Part shown: piece by piece, positions 9,835 through 18,368 of the stretch
Position numbering within the stretch: the first letter of the stretch is position 1
Layout of the letters: each line of letters starts with the position of its first letter
Source of the DNA: JBGPLJ01 sp035644395
GTDB lineage: Bacteria > Pseudomonadota > Gammaproteobacteria > Steroidobacterales > Steroidobacteraceae
NCBI GenBank assembly: GCA_035644395.1
Contig: DASQOR010000079.1
Span: forward strand, 1-64,000
Direction of reading: 5' to 3'
DNA length: 64,000 nt
Notes under the pieces: model-generated
The model's database searches: none
The model's input: the letters and a program-made list of their open reading frames with translations, nothing else
Told to the model about the DNA's origin: nothing
Made by a program: the position numbers and the translations under genes

Positions 9835-9854
9835 ACCCCCCGAAGGCGGGGGGT
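9835..9854 (-). terminator. GC-rich hairpin in the tolC leader
   Basis: An 8-bp perfect stem (accccccg / cggggggt) with a 4-base loop lies between the predicted tolC promoter and its ribosome-binding site. On the minus strand it is followed by only a broken T-run (ttcctgtt). It could end the upstream pcm-like/rhodanese transcript or act as an attenuating or stabilising 5' hairpin in the tolC mRNA. Confidence 0.5.
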
Positions 9855-9872
9855 CAACTAGTGTTATATAAG

Positions 9873-9900
9873 ACTATATCACCTGCCGCCAGCGCGGCAA
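9873..9900 (-). promoter_or_regulatory. Putative tolC promoter
   Basis: On the minus strand TTGCCG (9900-9895) is followed after 16 bases by TATAGT (9878-9873), a good sigma70-like pair in an otherwise GC-rich spacer. The predicted start near 9866 gives a leader of about 55 bases that contains the GC hairpin. Confidence 0.55.
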
Positions 9901-9933
9901 GCGCAGGTGGCCGGGCTTGGATTCCTCAGAGCC

Positions 9934-10269
9934 CTAATAGGTTGCCAGACTCGGGTCCAGCTCACGGCCCCAGGCGAGGATCCCACCCTTGAGATTGGCT
10001 ACCGAATGGAAGCCGTTCTGCGCCAAAAACTTTGCAATTTCCATGCTGCGGCGGCCCGAACGGCACAGCACGACCGTCTGGCGCGCCGGGTCGAGTTCCT
10101 GCAGCCGTTCGGCCACCTGGCCCATGGGGATATGCACGATGTCATCGACGCGGGCGACATCCAGCTCCCAGGCCTCCCGCACGTCGAGCAGGACGACGCT
10201 GGCGCCGGAGCGGCGGAGGGCGACGAAGTCGGTCGGCGTCATTTCCGGAATCATCCTGGGATCCTCCAT
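9934..10269 (-). CDS. Rhodanese-like domain protein
   Basis: A 111-aa single-domain rhodanese, likely a cytoplasmic sulfurtransferase or sulfur carrier. The active-site loop CRSGRRS has its catalytic Cys near residue 70. VVLLDVREAWEL and HIPMGQV are the standard flanking motifs, and the C-terminus NLKGGILAWGRELDPSLATY resembles GlpE/PspE-type proteins. The ATG overlaps the stop of the preceding methyltransferase-like gene (TGATG), so the pair is translationally coupled. An alternative start is Met6. The same neighbourhood, PCMT-like then rhodanese then tolC, is common in gammaproteobacteria. Confidence 0.93.
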   Translation of the reverse strand: MEDPRMIPEMTPTDFVALRRSGASVVLLDVREAWELDVARVDDIVHIPMGQVAERLQELDPARQTVVLCRSGRRSMEIAKFLAQNGFHSVANLKGGILAWGRELDPSLATY

Positions 10270-10922
10270 CAGAAGGCGAATCGCGGCGGCAGGTGCGCGT
10301 TCACGAGCGCCGGGATATCCGTCTCGAACAGGCTTATGTGCACGGCTGCCGCATCGCCAGCCCGGCGCACGAGCATTGCCTCCATCACCGGCGACTGGCC
10401 AACGACCGTGAAGAGACGGCCACCGGCCTTGAGGGCCCGCTCGAACCGGGCGTCATAGGTCGGCATGGACCCGCTCACCACGATGGCATCGTAGCGGGCC
10501 AACTCGTCGATGCGCCAGGCATCCAGGGTCTCGACGGATACGCCGTTGATGCCCGCCGCACGCAGGTTACGGGTAGCGAGCGCTGCGAGATCCGGATAGA
10601 TCTCGAGGCTGCGCACCGTACCGGCGAGGGCGGCAAGACAGGCCGTCAGGAAGCCGGTACCCGTGCCCACCTCCAGCACCGCATCGGACTTGCCGAGTTC
10701 GAGCGTCTGCAGGATCCGCCCGTCGACCTTGGGCGGGAGCATGCACTGGCCGTGGCCCAGCGGAATGGCGCTATCCGCGAAGGCGAGTTCGCGGAAATTC
10801 TCCGGCACGAACTCCTCGCGACGCACGGCTTCGAGCGTCGCCAGCACGCGCTCATCGAGTACGGACCAGGCGCGTACCTGTTGCGCGATCATCTGTGTGC
10901 GCGCGAGTTCGACGTTCAGCAT
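10269..10922 (-). CDS. Protein-L-isoaspartate O-methyltransferase-like protein
   Basis: A 217-aa SAM-dependent methyltransferase of the PCMT family. The SAM-binding loop reads VLEVGTGTGFLTACLAAL. The start MLNVELARTQMIAQQVRAW is characteristic of the subgroup found upstream of tolC. The substrate loop reads PLGHGQCMLPPKVDGRIL rather than the GQTISQP-type loop of true isoaspartate repair enzymes, so its substrate is uncertain and I give no symbol. It is coupled to the rhodanese gene by a one-base overlap. The upstream reading frame is open to 11084, but homology and a predicted promoter support this start. Confidence 0.85.
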   Translation of the reverse strand: MLNVELARTQMIAQQVRAWSVLDERVLATLEAVRREEFVPENFRELAFADSAIPLGHGQCMLPPKVDGRILQTLELGKSDAVLEVGTGTGFLTACLAALAGTVRSLEIYPDLAALATRNLRAAGINGVSVETLDAWRIDELARYDAIVVSGSMPTYDARFERALKAGGRLFTVVGQSPVMEAMLVRRAGDAAAVHISLFETDIPALVNAHLPPRFAF

Positions 10923-10955
10923 GAAGTGGATCACCCAGGCGCAAAGGCGCGAGCG

Positions 10956-10984
10956 ATTATGGTCAATTTGATGGGGTGCGCCAA
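10956..10984 (-). promoter_or_regulatory. Putative promoter of the methyltransferase-rhodanese pair
   Basis: On the minus strand TTGGCG (10984-10979) and CATAAT (10961-10956) are separated by exactly 17 bases. The predicted start is about 27 bases before the chosen ATG. The rest of the 268-bp divergent region to 11190 contains a short gcccc/ggggc inverted repeat near 11151-11160 but nothing else I can name. Confidence 0.5.
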
Positions 10985-11190
10985 GGCCATGGGATATCCT
11001 TTCGGTGGGCGTCACTGGTCGCACGCGAGCGCAAGAAAACTGCATAGCGCCGGTGTTGCCTGCCATCTCTGGCTCTTGAGACACAGGCGCTCCCCGGAAC
11101 CGCGGCTTTCAGCCTGAGCGGGCGACCGGCGGCAATAAGAATGCGGAGCCCCAGCGGGGCTTCGTGAGGGGCAGAGGTTTCAATCAAGTG

Positions 11191-13488
11191 ATGCCGTTTA
11201 TGGCCGTTGGCGGCGCGCTCGTCGCGCTGGGAGCGTGCGCACTCACGTTCCTCGTGCTGTGGCTGCGTGAACGCCGCCGCCGCGCCGCGGTGGCCGACCT
11301 CGGTGAGACTCTCCACACGATCGCCGTCGACAACCGCTTCGACCGGCGCGTACTCGACCTGAACGGCGAACCCACCGTGAATGCGGTGCGCGAGGCGGTC
11401 AACGAGATTCTCGAAAAGCTCTCCGAGCGCAACGAACGGGCGCTCGAGGGCGACACCCTGTTCGCCCGCCTCATGGAATCCGTGTCGGAGGCGGTGGTCG
11501 TGCACCGCGAGCATATTGAATACGCCAACAGCCGGTTCGGGGCGCTCGTCGGCGTCGCGCCGAAGGATCTCACCGGCCGCAAGCTGAGCGAGCTCGTGCC
11601 GGCCGAATACTCGGAACTCGTGAGCGACAACCTCCGCCGGCGGCTCGCAGGCGAGCCGGCCTCGGAGCGCTACGAGATCGAGCTCGTCGGTGCGCAGGGC
11701 CAGGTGAGCCGGCTCGAACTCGCGTCGACGCCGCTCAATCTCGGCGGAGCCGCGGCACTGCTGGTCACGGCTGTCGAGATGACGCCACGACGCGCGCATG
11801 CGCAGACGCAGGACCGTTCACGGGCACTGGCGACGCTCGATTCGATCGGCGAGGGCGTGATCACGACGGACGCACGCGGCCGCCTCGACTATCTCAACGA
11901 GGCGGCGGAGATGCTCACCGGGACGACGAGCGCCGCGGCGGCCGGCAAGTTCTTCGCCGACATCGCGAGCCTCGTCGACGAAGGCAGCCGCAAGTCGCTC
12001 GGCGACCCGATTCGCCAGTGCCTCGCGACCGGCGCACGAGTGACCCTCGGCCGCCGCGCGCTGCTCCTCGCGAAGCAGGGCGCCAACGAATTTCACATCG
12101 AAATGAGCGCGGCGCCCATCCGAACGCCGACGCACGAGATTACCGGCGCCGTCATCATCCTGCACGACGTGACGGAGATGAGCGGCATCGCGCGGCAGAT
12201 GTCCTACCAGGCGAGCCACGACGCGCTCACCGGCCTCGTCAATAGACGCGAGTTCGAGCGCCGGCTGCAGGAGGCGATCGAGGTCGCGCACGGCGGCCAG
12301 ACATCGCACGTGCTCTGCTATCTCGATCTCGACCGCTTCAAGGCAGTGAACGACACGTGCGGGCATCTCGCCGGCGACAACATGCTGCGCGAGATCGCGA
12401 CGCTCCTGAAGGACCAGGTTCGCGACTCGGATACGGTAGGGCGCCTCGGCGGCGATGAGTTCGGGCTGCTCCTGATCGGCTGCCCGCTCGAGAAGGCGCG
12501 CCAGATCGCCGAGGACGTGACGCACGCGGTGAGCGATTACCGCTTCGTCTGGAAGGACAAGATCTTCAACGTCGGCGTCAGCATCGGGCTCGTGGAGATC
12601 GGACAGGAAAGCGGCTCGCTCGATGACGTGATGAACGCCGCCGATTCCGCGTGCTACGTCGCGAAGAAGCAGGGCGCGATGCACGTTCACGTCTACTCGG
12701 CGCGCGACGAGGCGGCGGCGCGGCACCGTGGCGAAATCCAGTGGCTGCAGAAGCTGCAGGTGGCGTTGCGCGACAACCGCTTCGAACTCTACGTACAGCC
12801 GATCGTCTCTACGAGCGAATCGAACGAATCGTCCGGGCCGGCGCTCGAGGTCTTCGTGCGCATGATGGACGGCGACGACGCTTCGGTCGGTCCCGCGGAA
12901 TTCCTGAAGACGGCCGAGCGCTATCGACTGATGCCGCTGGTTGACCGCTGGGTGGTGCAGACGGCGCTCGCGGCGATCGGCCGCGGCGGGCTGCGGGTGC
13001 CCAACGGCCGGAGCGTCGCGATCAACATCGCGGGCCAGACGCTCGGCGATTCGCAGTTTCTGGAATTCGTGGTCGATTGCTTCGACCGCACGGGTATCGC
13101 GCCGTCGCAGGTCTGCTTCGAGGTCACGGAGAATTCCGTCGTCACGAACCTCGACTACGCGCGCCGCTTCATCGGCGTGCTGCACGGCATGGGTTGCAAA
13201 TTCGCGCTCGATGACTTCGGCAGCGGCCTCGGCTCCTTCTCGAACCTGAAGACGCTCGCGATGGACTATCTCAAGATCGACGGCAGCTTCATGCGCAACA
13301 TCGCGCGCGATACGGTGAACCAGGCGATGGTCACGGCGATGATCAAGCTCGCGCGCACGCTCGACTTCAAGACGATCGCGGAGCAGGTCGAGGACCCCTC
13401 ATCGCTCGAAGCGGCGAAGAAGATGGGCATCGACTTCGTGCAGGGCTACATCATCGGCCGCCCGCAGCCGATGCAGGCTTCCGGCTAG
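11191..13488 (+). CDS. Membrane-anchored PAS-GGDEF-EAL cyclic-di-GMP protein
   Basis: About 765 aa. One N-terminal membrane helix (residues 2-24) is followed by a cytoplasmic linker, two PAS-like regions (about 80-190 and 205-325), a GGDEF domain and an EAL domain. The diguanylate cyclase motif GGDEF (420-424) is intact, and an RxxD inhibitory site (RDSD) lies five residues before it. In the phosphodiesterase domain the signature EAL reads EVF (553-555). The remaining motifs (INIAG, FEVTEN, DDFGSG, YLKIDGSF, AEQVE, QGYIIGRP) are largely kept. It could therefore make and degrade c-di-GMP. Possible starts are GTG 11164, GTG 11188 and ATG 11191; AGAGG precedes the last two. Its stop shares a CTAG with the convergent gene. 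Confidence 0.93.
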   Translation: MPFMAVGGALVALGACALTFLVLWLRERRRRAAVADLGETLHTIAVDNRFDRRVLDLNGEPTVNAVREAVNEILEKLSERNERALEGDTLFARLMESVSEAVVVHREHIEYANSRFGALVGVAPKDLTGRKLSELVPAEYSELVSDNLRRRLAGEPASERYEIELVGAQGQVSRLELASTPLNLGGAAALLVTAVEMTPRRAHAQTQDRSRALATLDSIGEGVITTDARGRLDYLNEAAEMLTGTTSAAAAGKFFADIASLVDEGSRKSLGDPIRQCLATGARVTLGRRALLLAKQGANEFHIEMSAAPIRTPTHEITGAVIILHDVTEMSGIARQMSYQASHDALTGLVNRREFERRLQEAIEVAHGGQTSHVLCYLDLDRFKAVNDTCGHLAGDNMLREIATLLKDQVRDSDTVGRLGGDEFGLLLIGCPLEKARQIAEDVTHAVSDYRFVWKDKIFNVGVSIGLVEIGQESGSLDDVMNAADSACYVAKKQGAMHVHVYSARDEAAARHRGEIQWLQKLQVALRDNRFELYVQPIVSTSESNESSGPALEVFVRMMDGDDASVGPAEFLKTAERYRLMPLVDRWVVQTALAAIGRGGLRVPNGRSVAINIAGQTLGDSQFLEFVVDCFDRTGIAPSQVCFEVTENSVVTNLDYARRFIGVLHGMGCKFALDDFGSGLGSFSNLKTLAMDYLKIDGSFMRNIARDTVNQAMVTAMIKLARTLDFKTIAEQVEDPSSLEAAKKMGIDFVQGYIIGRPQPMQASG

Positions 13489-14708
13489 ATCTGGAATGGC
13501 GGCGGAATCGGGAGGCCCAGTTCGATCTGGCCCCGCACCGTCGGCGTGATGGCTTGCGACTGGAAGTGCACGCGGTACATCTGCACGTCGCGAAAATAGC
13601 GTTGCAAGCGCTCGCCGCGGCGCACGACGGATGCGCCGACGGTCCGGAACAGCATCTCGACCGCCTCGCACGCGGCGATGCAACCCTCTCGCGAGACGCC
13701 CCACACGTGCATCGTGTCCCTGGCCGTGATGGGCGCTCCGGTCTTCGTCCAGCGTTCGCATTGATCCATGTAGAGACGGGTGGCGCCGAGCGTCAGCGCT
13801 TCGGCCGCGTCGGCACGGCACAGCGCCTCGCCGTACAACCGCTGGAACTCGGATTCGTGCATGCGCGGCCGCGTCGGTTGGAGAAAACTCGGCTTCACGC
13901 GCAGTTGCCGCTCGAATTCCTCGCAGGCCGCGCGCGCGGCGCCCGTCAGGATTGCTCCGAACTCGCAGCTGAACCATCCGTAGATGATGCCGAGGAACAG
14001 CCCCTCCTTGTGCAGGCGCGTGCCGGGTGTGCCGTCCGGCAGTCCTTCGGTCGAGAAGCGCACGATCGGGTTCGGCACGATGTGCCGATCCGGAATGAAG
14101 ACTCTCGTGAGCCGCACGCTGTTCGAGCCGCTCGCCTGCATCCCCATCGCCGCATCACCGCCCCAGTCGGGCAGCACCGTGACCTTTTCGCGGGCGACGA
14201 CGAATGCAATGACGGTGAGCTTTCCGTCAGGTCCGGGGATCGGAGCCCCGGCGAGAAAATGATTCGACGCGGGAATTCCCGAAGCGAACGGCCAGAGCCC
14301 CGTGACGTTGTAGCCGCCATCGACGCGCTCGAAAGTCGGGAGCCCCGCCGGACCCGCCGCGAAGGCGGCGCGGAAGTCCCCATCCGCACCGAAGAGCTCC
14401 CGTTGCACGTCCTCGCTGAAACTCGATCCGAGGACCACCGCGTGGGAGGAGGCGAGTGTGTAGCACCAGCCACTTCCCGGGTGGCCGCGCGACAACTCCA
14501 TGATCACGCGGATGTACGTTTCGCAATCGGTGCCGAAGCCGCCGAACAGGCGCGGCTGCAGGATGCGATAGAAACCGCCCTCGAGCAGCCGGCGGTGGAT
14601 TGCCTCTGAGTACCAGCCGCGCGCATCGTTATCGTCCTGCTGCTCGCGCAGCTGCGCGCCGATTTCCCTGGCTTGGGCGATGAGCCACTCGGACGATGGC
14701 GGCTTCAT
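13485..14708 (-). CDS. Acyl-CoA dehydrogenase-fold flavin monooxygenase (HpaH/HsaA-like)
   Basis: A 407-aa protein of the acyl-CoA dehydrogenase superfamily, closest in layout to group D two-component flavin monooxygenases (4-hydroxyphenylacetate C2 oxygenase, HsaA, DszC). Visible features are the N-terminal helical domain, LSRGHPGSGWCYTLAS, the central beta-domain segment GGYNVTGLWPFASG, and a C-terminal helical domain starting near LGIIYGWFSCEFGAILTGAA. Such enzymes use reduced flavin from a partner reductase to hydroxylate phenols or steroids. No reductase is encoded nearby, so it may use a distant one. It reads away from hppA, convergent with the c-di-GMP gene. Substrate unknown. Confidence 0.8.
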   Translation of the reverse strand: MKPPSSEWLIAQAREIGAQLREQQDDNDARGWYSEAIHRRLLEGGFYRILQPRLFGGFGTDCETYIRVIMELSRGHPGSGWCYTLASSHAVVLGSSFSEDVQRELFGADGDFRAAFAAGPAGLPTFERVDGGYNVTGLWPFASGIPASNHFLAGAPIPGPDGKLTVIAFVVAREKVTVLPDWGGDAAMGMQASGSNSVRLTRVFIPDRHIVPNPIVRFSTEGLPDGTPGTRLHKEGLFLGIIYGWFSCEFGAILTGAARAACEEFERQLRVKPSFLQPTRPRMHESEFQRLYGEALCRADAAEALTLGATRLYMDQCERWTKTGAPITARDTMHVWGVSREGCIAACEAVEMLFRTVGASVVRRGERLQRYFRDVQMYRVHFQSQAITPTVRGQIELGLPIPPPFQI

Positions 14709-14723
14709 GAGTGGTATTCGGCC

Positions 14724-14744
14724 AGGGCGGCAGCGGCCCGCCCT
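14724..14744 (-). other. Stem-loop between hppA and the flavin monooxygenase
   Basis: A perfect 7-bp stem (agggcgg / ccgccct) with a 7-base loop lies in the 54-bp gap after the hppA stop, just before the monooxygenase start. There is no T-run, so it is at best a weak or Rho-assisted terminator or an mRNA-stabilising structure. Confidence 0.4.
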
Positions 14745-14762
14745 GACGCGGCCTCGTAATGT

Positions 14763-16808
14763 CTACAGCAGCGGCACGAGCAGCAGCGCGACGATGTTGA
14801 TGATCTTGATGAGCGGATTGATCGCAGGTCCCGCCGTATCCTTGTAAGGATCGCCCACGGTATCGCCGGTAACGGCGGCCTTGTGCGTCTCCGATCCCTT
14901 GCCGCCGAAATGACCTTCCTCGACGTACTTCTTCGCGTTGTCCCACGCACCGCCGCCGGTGCACATCGAGATCGCAACGAAAAGTCCCGTCACGATCGTG
15001 CCGATGAGGAGGCCGCCGAGCGCCTTCACGCCCGCGCCTTCACCCATCAGGTAAGTCATGCCGAAGCCTACGACGACCGGGACGAGGATCGGCAGGAGCG
15101 AGGGGATGATCATTTCCTTGATCGCCGCGCGCGTGAGCAAGTCCACTGCGCGTGAATAGTCCGGCTTCGCCGTGCCTTCCATGATTCCCTTGATCTCGCG
15201 GAACTGGCGGCGCACCTCGATGACGACCGAACCCGCTGCACGCCCGACGGCCTGCATCGCCATCGCGCCGAAGAGGTAGGGCACCATGCCGCCGATAAAT
15301 AGACCAATAATCACGGCCGGATCCGACAGGGTGAAGTCCTGGGATTTTCCGACCGCCGCGAGGTTGTGGGTGTAGTCGGCGAAGAGCACTAGAGCCGCGA
15401 GCCCGGCCGAGCCGATCGCATAACCCTTGGTGACCGCTTTCGTCGTATTACCGACCGCATCGAGCGCGTCGGTGATGACGCGCACTTCCTTCGGCAGGCC
15501 TGCCATTTGCGCGATACCGCCGCCGTTGTCGGTGATCGGGCCGTAGGCGTCGAGCGCGACGATCATGCCCGTCATCGACAGCATGGCGGTCGCGGCGATC
15601 GCAATGCCGTACAGGCCTTCGATCGTGTACGCGCCGTAGATGGCGGCGCACACCGCGAGCACCGGCAGCGCCGTCGATTTCATCGAGACCGCGAGTCCCG
15701 CGATCACGTTCGTGCCGTGTCCGGTCTGCGAGGCCTCGGCGACATAGCGCACGGGCCCGTATTCCGTCGAGGTGTAGTACTCCGTAATCCAGATAAGCGC
15801 GGCCGTGAGGCCAAGGCCGATGAGTGCGCACTCGAAGAGGCGCGTGGCGTCGGGCCCCATCATGCGCTGCGTGACGAACCAGAAGCCGACGAGCGCGAGC
15901 GCGCCCGAGACGAATACGCCCCGATAGAGCGCGTTCATGATCTTGCCGCCTTCCTTTGCGCTCACGAAATACGAGCCGACGATGGAGGCGACGATCGACA
16001 CGGCGCCGAGCACGAGCGGATAGAGAATGTAGTTGAGATCGATGCCGGCGTCGGAACGGAAGAGGAGCCCGCCGAGCACCATCGTCGCGACGACCGTCAC
16101 CGCGTAGGTCTCGAAGAGGTCCGCTGCCATGCCGGCGCAGTCGCCGACGTTGTCGCCGACGTTGTCGGCGATGACCGCCGGGTTACGCGGGTCGTCTTCC
16201 GGAATGCCGGCTTCCACCTTGCCGACGAGATCCGCGCCGACGTCCGCGCCCTTGGTGAAGATGCCGCCACCCAGTCGCGCGAAGATCGAGATCAGCGAGC
16301 CACCAAAGGCGAGCCCGATGAGCGAATGCAATGCCGCCTCGTCACCGATGTACTTGCGCAGGACCATGAAGTACGCCGCAACGCCGAGGAGGCCGAGGCC
16401 GACGACGAGCATGCCGGTGATGGCGCCGCCGCGGAACGCAACCTGGAGGGCCGGGTTGAGGCCGATGCTCGCCGCGTGAGCGGTGCGCACGTTCGCGCGC
16501 ACGGAGATGTTCATGCCGATATAGCCGGCGAGGCCCGAGAGCAATGCGCCGACCGCGAAGCCGCCTGCCGTCGGCCAGCCGAGCGGCGAGAAGCCGAGCA
16601 CCGCGAGCAGCACGACGCCGACGATCGCAATCGCGGTGTACTGGCGATTGAGGTAGGCGCGCGCACCGACCTGGATCGCGGCGGCGATTTCCTGCATGCG
16701 GGCGTTGCCGCTCGGCTGCGCCAGAATCCAGCGCACCGACACGACGCCGTACAGGATGGCAAGGACGCCCGCACCGACTGCGAGCCAGAGAGCAAGATCC
16801 GCTGACAT
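14763..16808 (-). CDS. hppA: K+-independent H+-translocating membrane pyrophosphatase
   Basis: A 681-aa integral membrane protein of about 16 helices that couples PPi hydrolysis to proton export across the inner membrane, or the reverse. The pyrophosphate site is plain: DVGADLVGKVEAGIPEDDPR and DNVGDNVGDCAGMAADLFE, plus a C-terminal DTVGDPYKDTAGPA. The diagnostic segment GNTTKAVTKGYAIGSA carries Lys where K+-dependent enzymes have Ala (GNTTAA), which assigns it to the K+-independent proton-pumping subfamily. It follows pfp on the same strand, which makes and uses PPi in glycolysis, suggesting a joint energy role. Confidence 0.97.
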   Translation of the reverse strand: MSADLALWLAVGAGVLAILYGVVSVRWILAQPSGNARMQEIAAAIQVGARAYLNRQYTAIAIVGVVLLAVLGFSPLGWPTAGGFAVGALLSGLAGYIGMNISVRANVRTAHAASIGLNPALQVAFRGGAITGMLVVGLGLLGVAAYFMVLRKYIGDEAALHSLIGLAFGGSLISIFARLGGGIFTKGADVGADLVGKVEAGIPEDDPRNPAVIADNVGDNVGDCAGMAADLFETYAVTVVATMVLGGLLFRSDAGIDLNYILYPLVLGAVSIVASIVGSYFVSAKEGGKIMNALYRGVFVSGALALVGFWFVTQRMMGPDATRLFECALIGLGLTAALIWITEYYTSTEYGPVRYVAEASQTGHGTNVIAGLAVSMKSTALPVLAVCAAIYGAYTIEGLYGIAIAATAMLSMTGMIVALDAYGPITDNGGGIAQMAGLPKEVRVITDALDAVGNTTKAVTKGYAIGSAGLAALVLFADYTHNLAAVGKSQDFTLSDPAVIIGLFIGGMVPYLFGAMAMQAVGRAAGSVVIEVRRQFREIKGIMEGTAKPDYSRAVDLLTRAAIKEMIIPSLLPILVPVVVGFGMTYLMGEGAGVKALGGLLIGTIVTGLFVAISMCTGGGAWDNAKKYVEEGHFGGKGSETHKAAVTGDTVGDPYKDTAGPAINPLIKIINIVALLLVPLL

Positions 16809-16955
16809 GAGCTTTCCCCCCGGAAGGGCAGTCCAATTCTTGAATGGGTTGTCGTCTTAAGGCCGTCGAGGACGCCGGCGCGTTTTTTCGCAGGCTCGGT
16901 TACTCAGGTCCCCGGCGCCTGCAAGCGCTTCTGCGCCCTCGAAAAAGGGGCGGCA

Positions 16956-18227
16956 CTATACCACAAAGGCCGTCGCCAACTTCTTCCGCACCGGGCTCAA
17001 CTTGAGGGTGGCATAGGCCGGCAGGCCGTTCCGGTACGGCGGGTAATCTTCCCCCGCTATGAGCGGCTCGAGATAGCGGCGGCAGGCCGCCGTGATGCCG
17101 AAACCATCCTCGGTGATGAAATTACGCGGCACGTGCTTTTCCACATTCGCCACCTTGGCTAGCGGCACGTGATCGATCTTCCAGCGATAGGGCCTGGAGG
17201 ACACGCGCTTGATCATCGGCATGATCGCGTTGTGGCCCTTGATCGCAAGCTCCACCGCGGCCTTGCCCACGGCATAGGCCTGCTCGACGTCGACCTTCGA
17301 AGCGATGTGCCGGGCCGAACGCTGCAGGTAGTCCGCGACCGCCCAGTGGAATTTGTAACCGAGGTTCGCGCGCACCATGTCGGCCACGAGCGGCCCGACG
17401 CCGCCGAGCTGCGTATGGCCGAAGGCGTCCTTGGTGCCGGCTTCCGCCAGGAATTTTCCGTCCGGATGGTGCGCGCCCTCCGACACGACGACCACGCAGA
17501 AGCCGTAGTCGGTCACGCACCGCTTCACCCGTTCGAGGAATTTCGCCTGTTCGAAGGGGATTTCCGGGAAAAGGATAATATGCGGCGCATCCCCCGCCTT
17601 GCGGCCCGCCAGTCCCGCGGCTGCCGCGATCCAGCCCGCATGACGGCCCATCACTTCGAGCACGAAGACCTTTGTCGATGTGCGCGCCATCGAGGCGACG
17701 TCGAGTGCCGCTTCGAGGGTCGAGACCGCGATGTACTTGGCAACGGACGCGAAGCCCGGGCACTGATCGGTGAAGGGCAGGTCGTTGTCGACGGTCTTCG
17801 GCACGCCGATGCAGTTGATCGGGTAACCGAGCTCGGCACCGATCTGCGACACCTTGTGGGCGGTGTCCATCGAATCGTTGCCGCCGTTGTAGAAGAAATA
17901 GCCGATGTCGTGCGCGCGGAAGACCTCGATGAGGCGCTCGTATTCTGCGCGATTCTTGTCGAGCCCCCTGAGCTTGTAGCGCGCCGAGCCAAACGCGCCA
18001 CCCGGCGTGTGACGCAAAGCGCGAATGGCCGCGGCGCTCTCCTTGCTGGTATCGATCAGGTCCTCGGTGAGCGCGCCGATGATGCCGTGGCGGCCCGCAT
18101 AGAGCTTGCCGATGTGCCTGGCGTGCTTGCGCGCCGCCTCGATGACGCCGCAGGCCGACGCATTGATCACCGCGGAAACACCGCCCGACTGCGCGTAAAA
18201 GGCATTGCGCGCTGCGCTTTTTTTCAT
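16956..18227 (-). CDS. pfp: Pyrophosphate-dependent 6-phosphofructokinase
   Basis: A 423-aa cytoplasmic enzyme that interconverts fructose-6-phosphate and fructose-1,6-bisphosphate with PPi/Pi, so it works in glycolysis and gluconeogenesis. The donor-site motif reads GGNDS with Asp in place of the Gly of ATP enzymes (GGDGS). PKTVDND has Lys where ATP-PFKs have Gly (PGTIDND). Both substitutions mark PPi use. MGRHAGWIA forms the sugar-phosphate site. The start at 18227 follows an AGGGGA ribosome-binding site 9 bases upstream; an upstream in-frame start at 18296 is less likely. hppA lies downstream, adk divergently upstream. No ATP-PFK is present in the window. Confidence 0.95.
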   Translation of the reverse strand: MKKSAARNAFYAQSGGVSAVINASACGVIEAARKHARHIGKLYAGRHGIIGALTEDLIDTSKESAAAIRALRHTPGGAFGSARYKLRGLDKNRAEYERLIEVFRAHDIGYFFYNGGNDSMDTAHKVSQIGAELGYPINCIGVPKTVDNDLPFTDQCPGFASVAKYIAVSTLEAALDVASMARTSTKVFVLEVMGRHAGWIAAAAGLAGRKAGDAPHIILFPEIPFEQAKFLERVKRCVTDYGFCVVVVSEGAHHPDGKFLAEAGTKDAFGHTQLGGVGPLVADMVRANLGYKFHWAVADYLQRSARHIASKVDVEQAYAVGKAAVELAIKGHNAIMPMIKRVSSRPYRWKIDHVPLAKVANVEKHVPRNFITEDGFGITAACRRYLEPLIAGEDYPPYRNGLPAYATLKLSPVRKKLATAFVV

Positions 18228-18297
18228 CTCGAAGGTCCCCTGATTTGCCCTGCCAGCGCGGCCGGCAGCGCGCAAGAATAACAGAGGGCCCTGCACA

Positions 18298-18327
18298 TTG
18301 ACGCGTCTCGGTCGAACCCTGTAGCGT
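18298..18327 (+). promoter_or_regulatory. Putative adk promoter
   Basis: TTGACG (18298-18303) and TAGCGT (18322-18327), spaced by 18 bases, lie in the divergent region between pfp and adk. The -35 is strong; the -10 keeps only the TA---T positions. The predicted start is about 35 bases before adk. Confidence 0.45.
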
Positions 18328-18368
18328 TACCCGCCGTTTTTCGACGGGCCCACGGAGACGCGGACAGC

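Noticed and set aside
10923..11190. Possible cyclic-di-GMP or other riboswitch before the GGDEF-EAL gene
   Set aside because: I could not place the conserved core of GEMM-I/II, TPP, cobalamin, glycine or SAM riboswitches. Only short GC inverted repeats are present.
11818..13185. 455-codon minus-strand frame inside the GGDEF-EAL gene
   Set aside because: No recognisable motif and low-complexity Arg/His/Asp composition typical of high-GC shadows.
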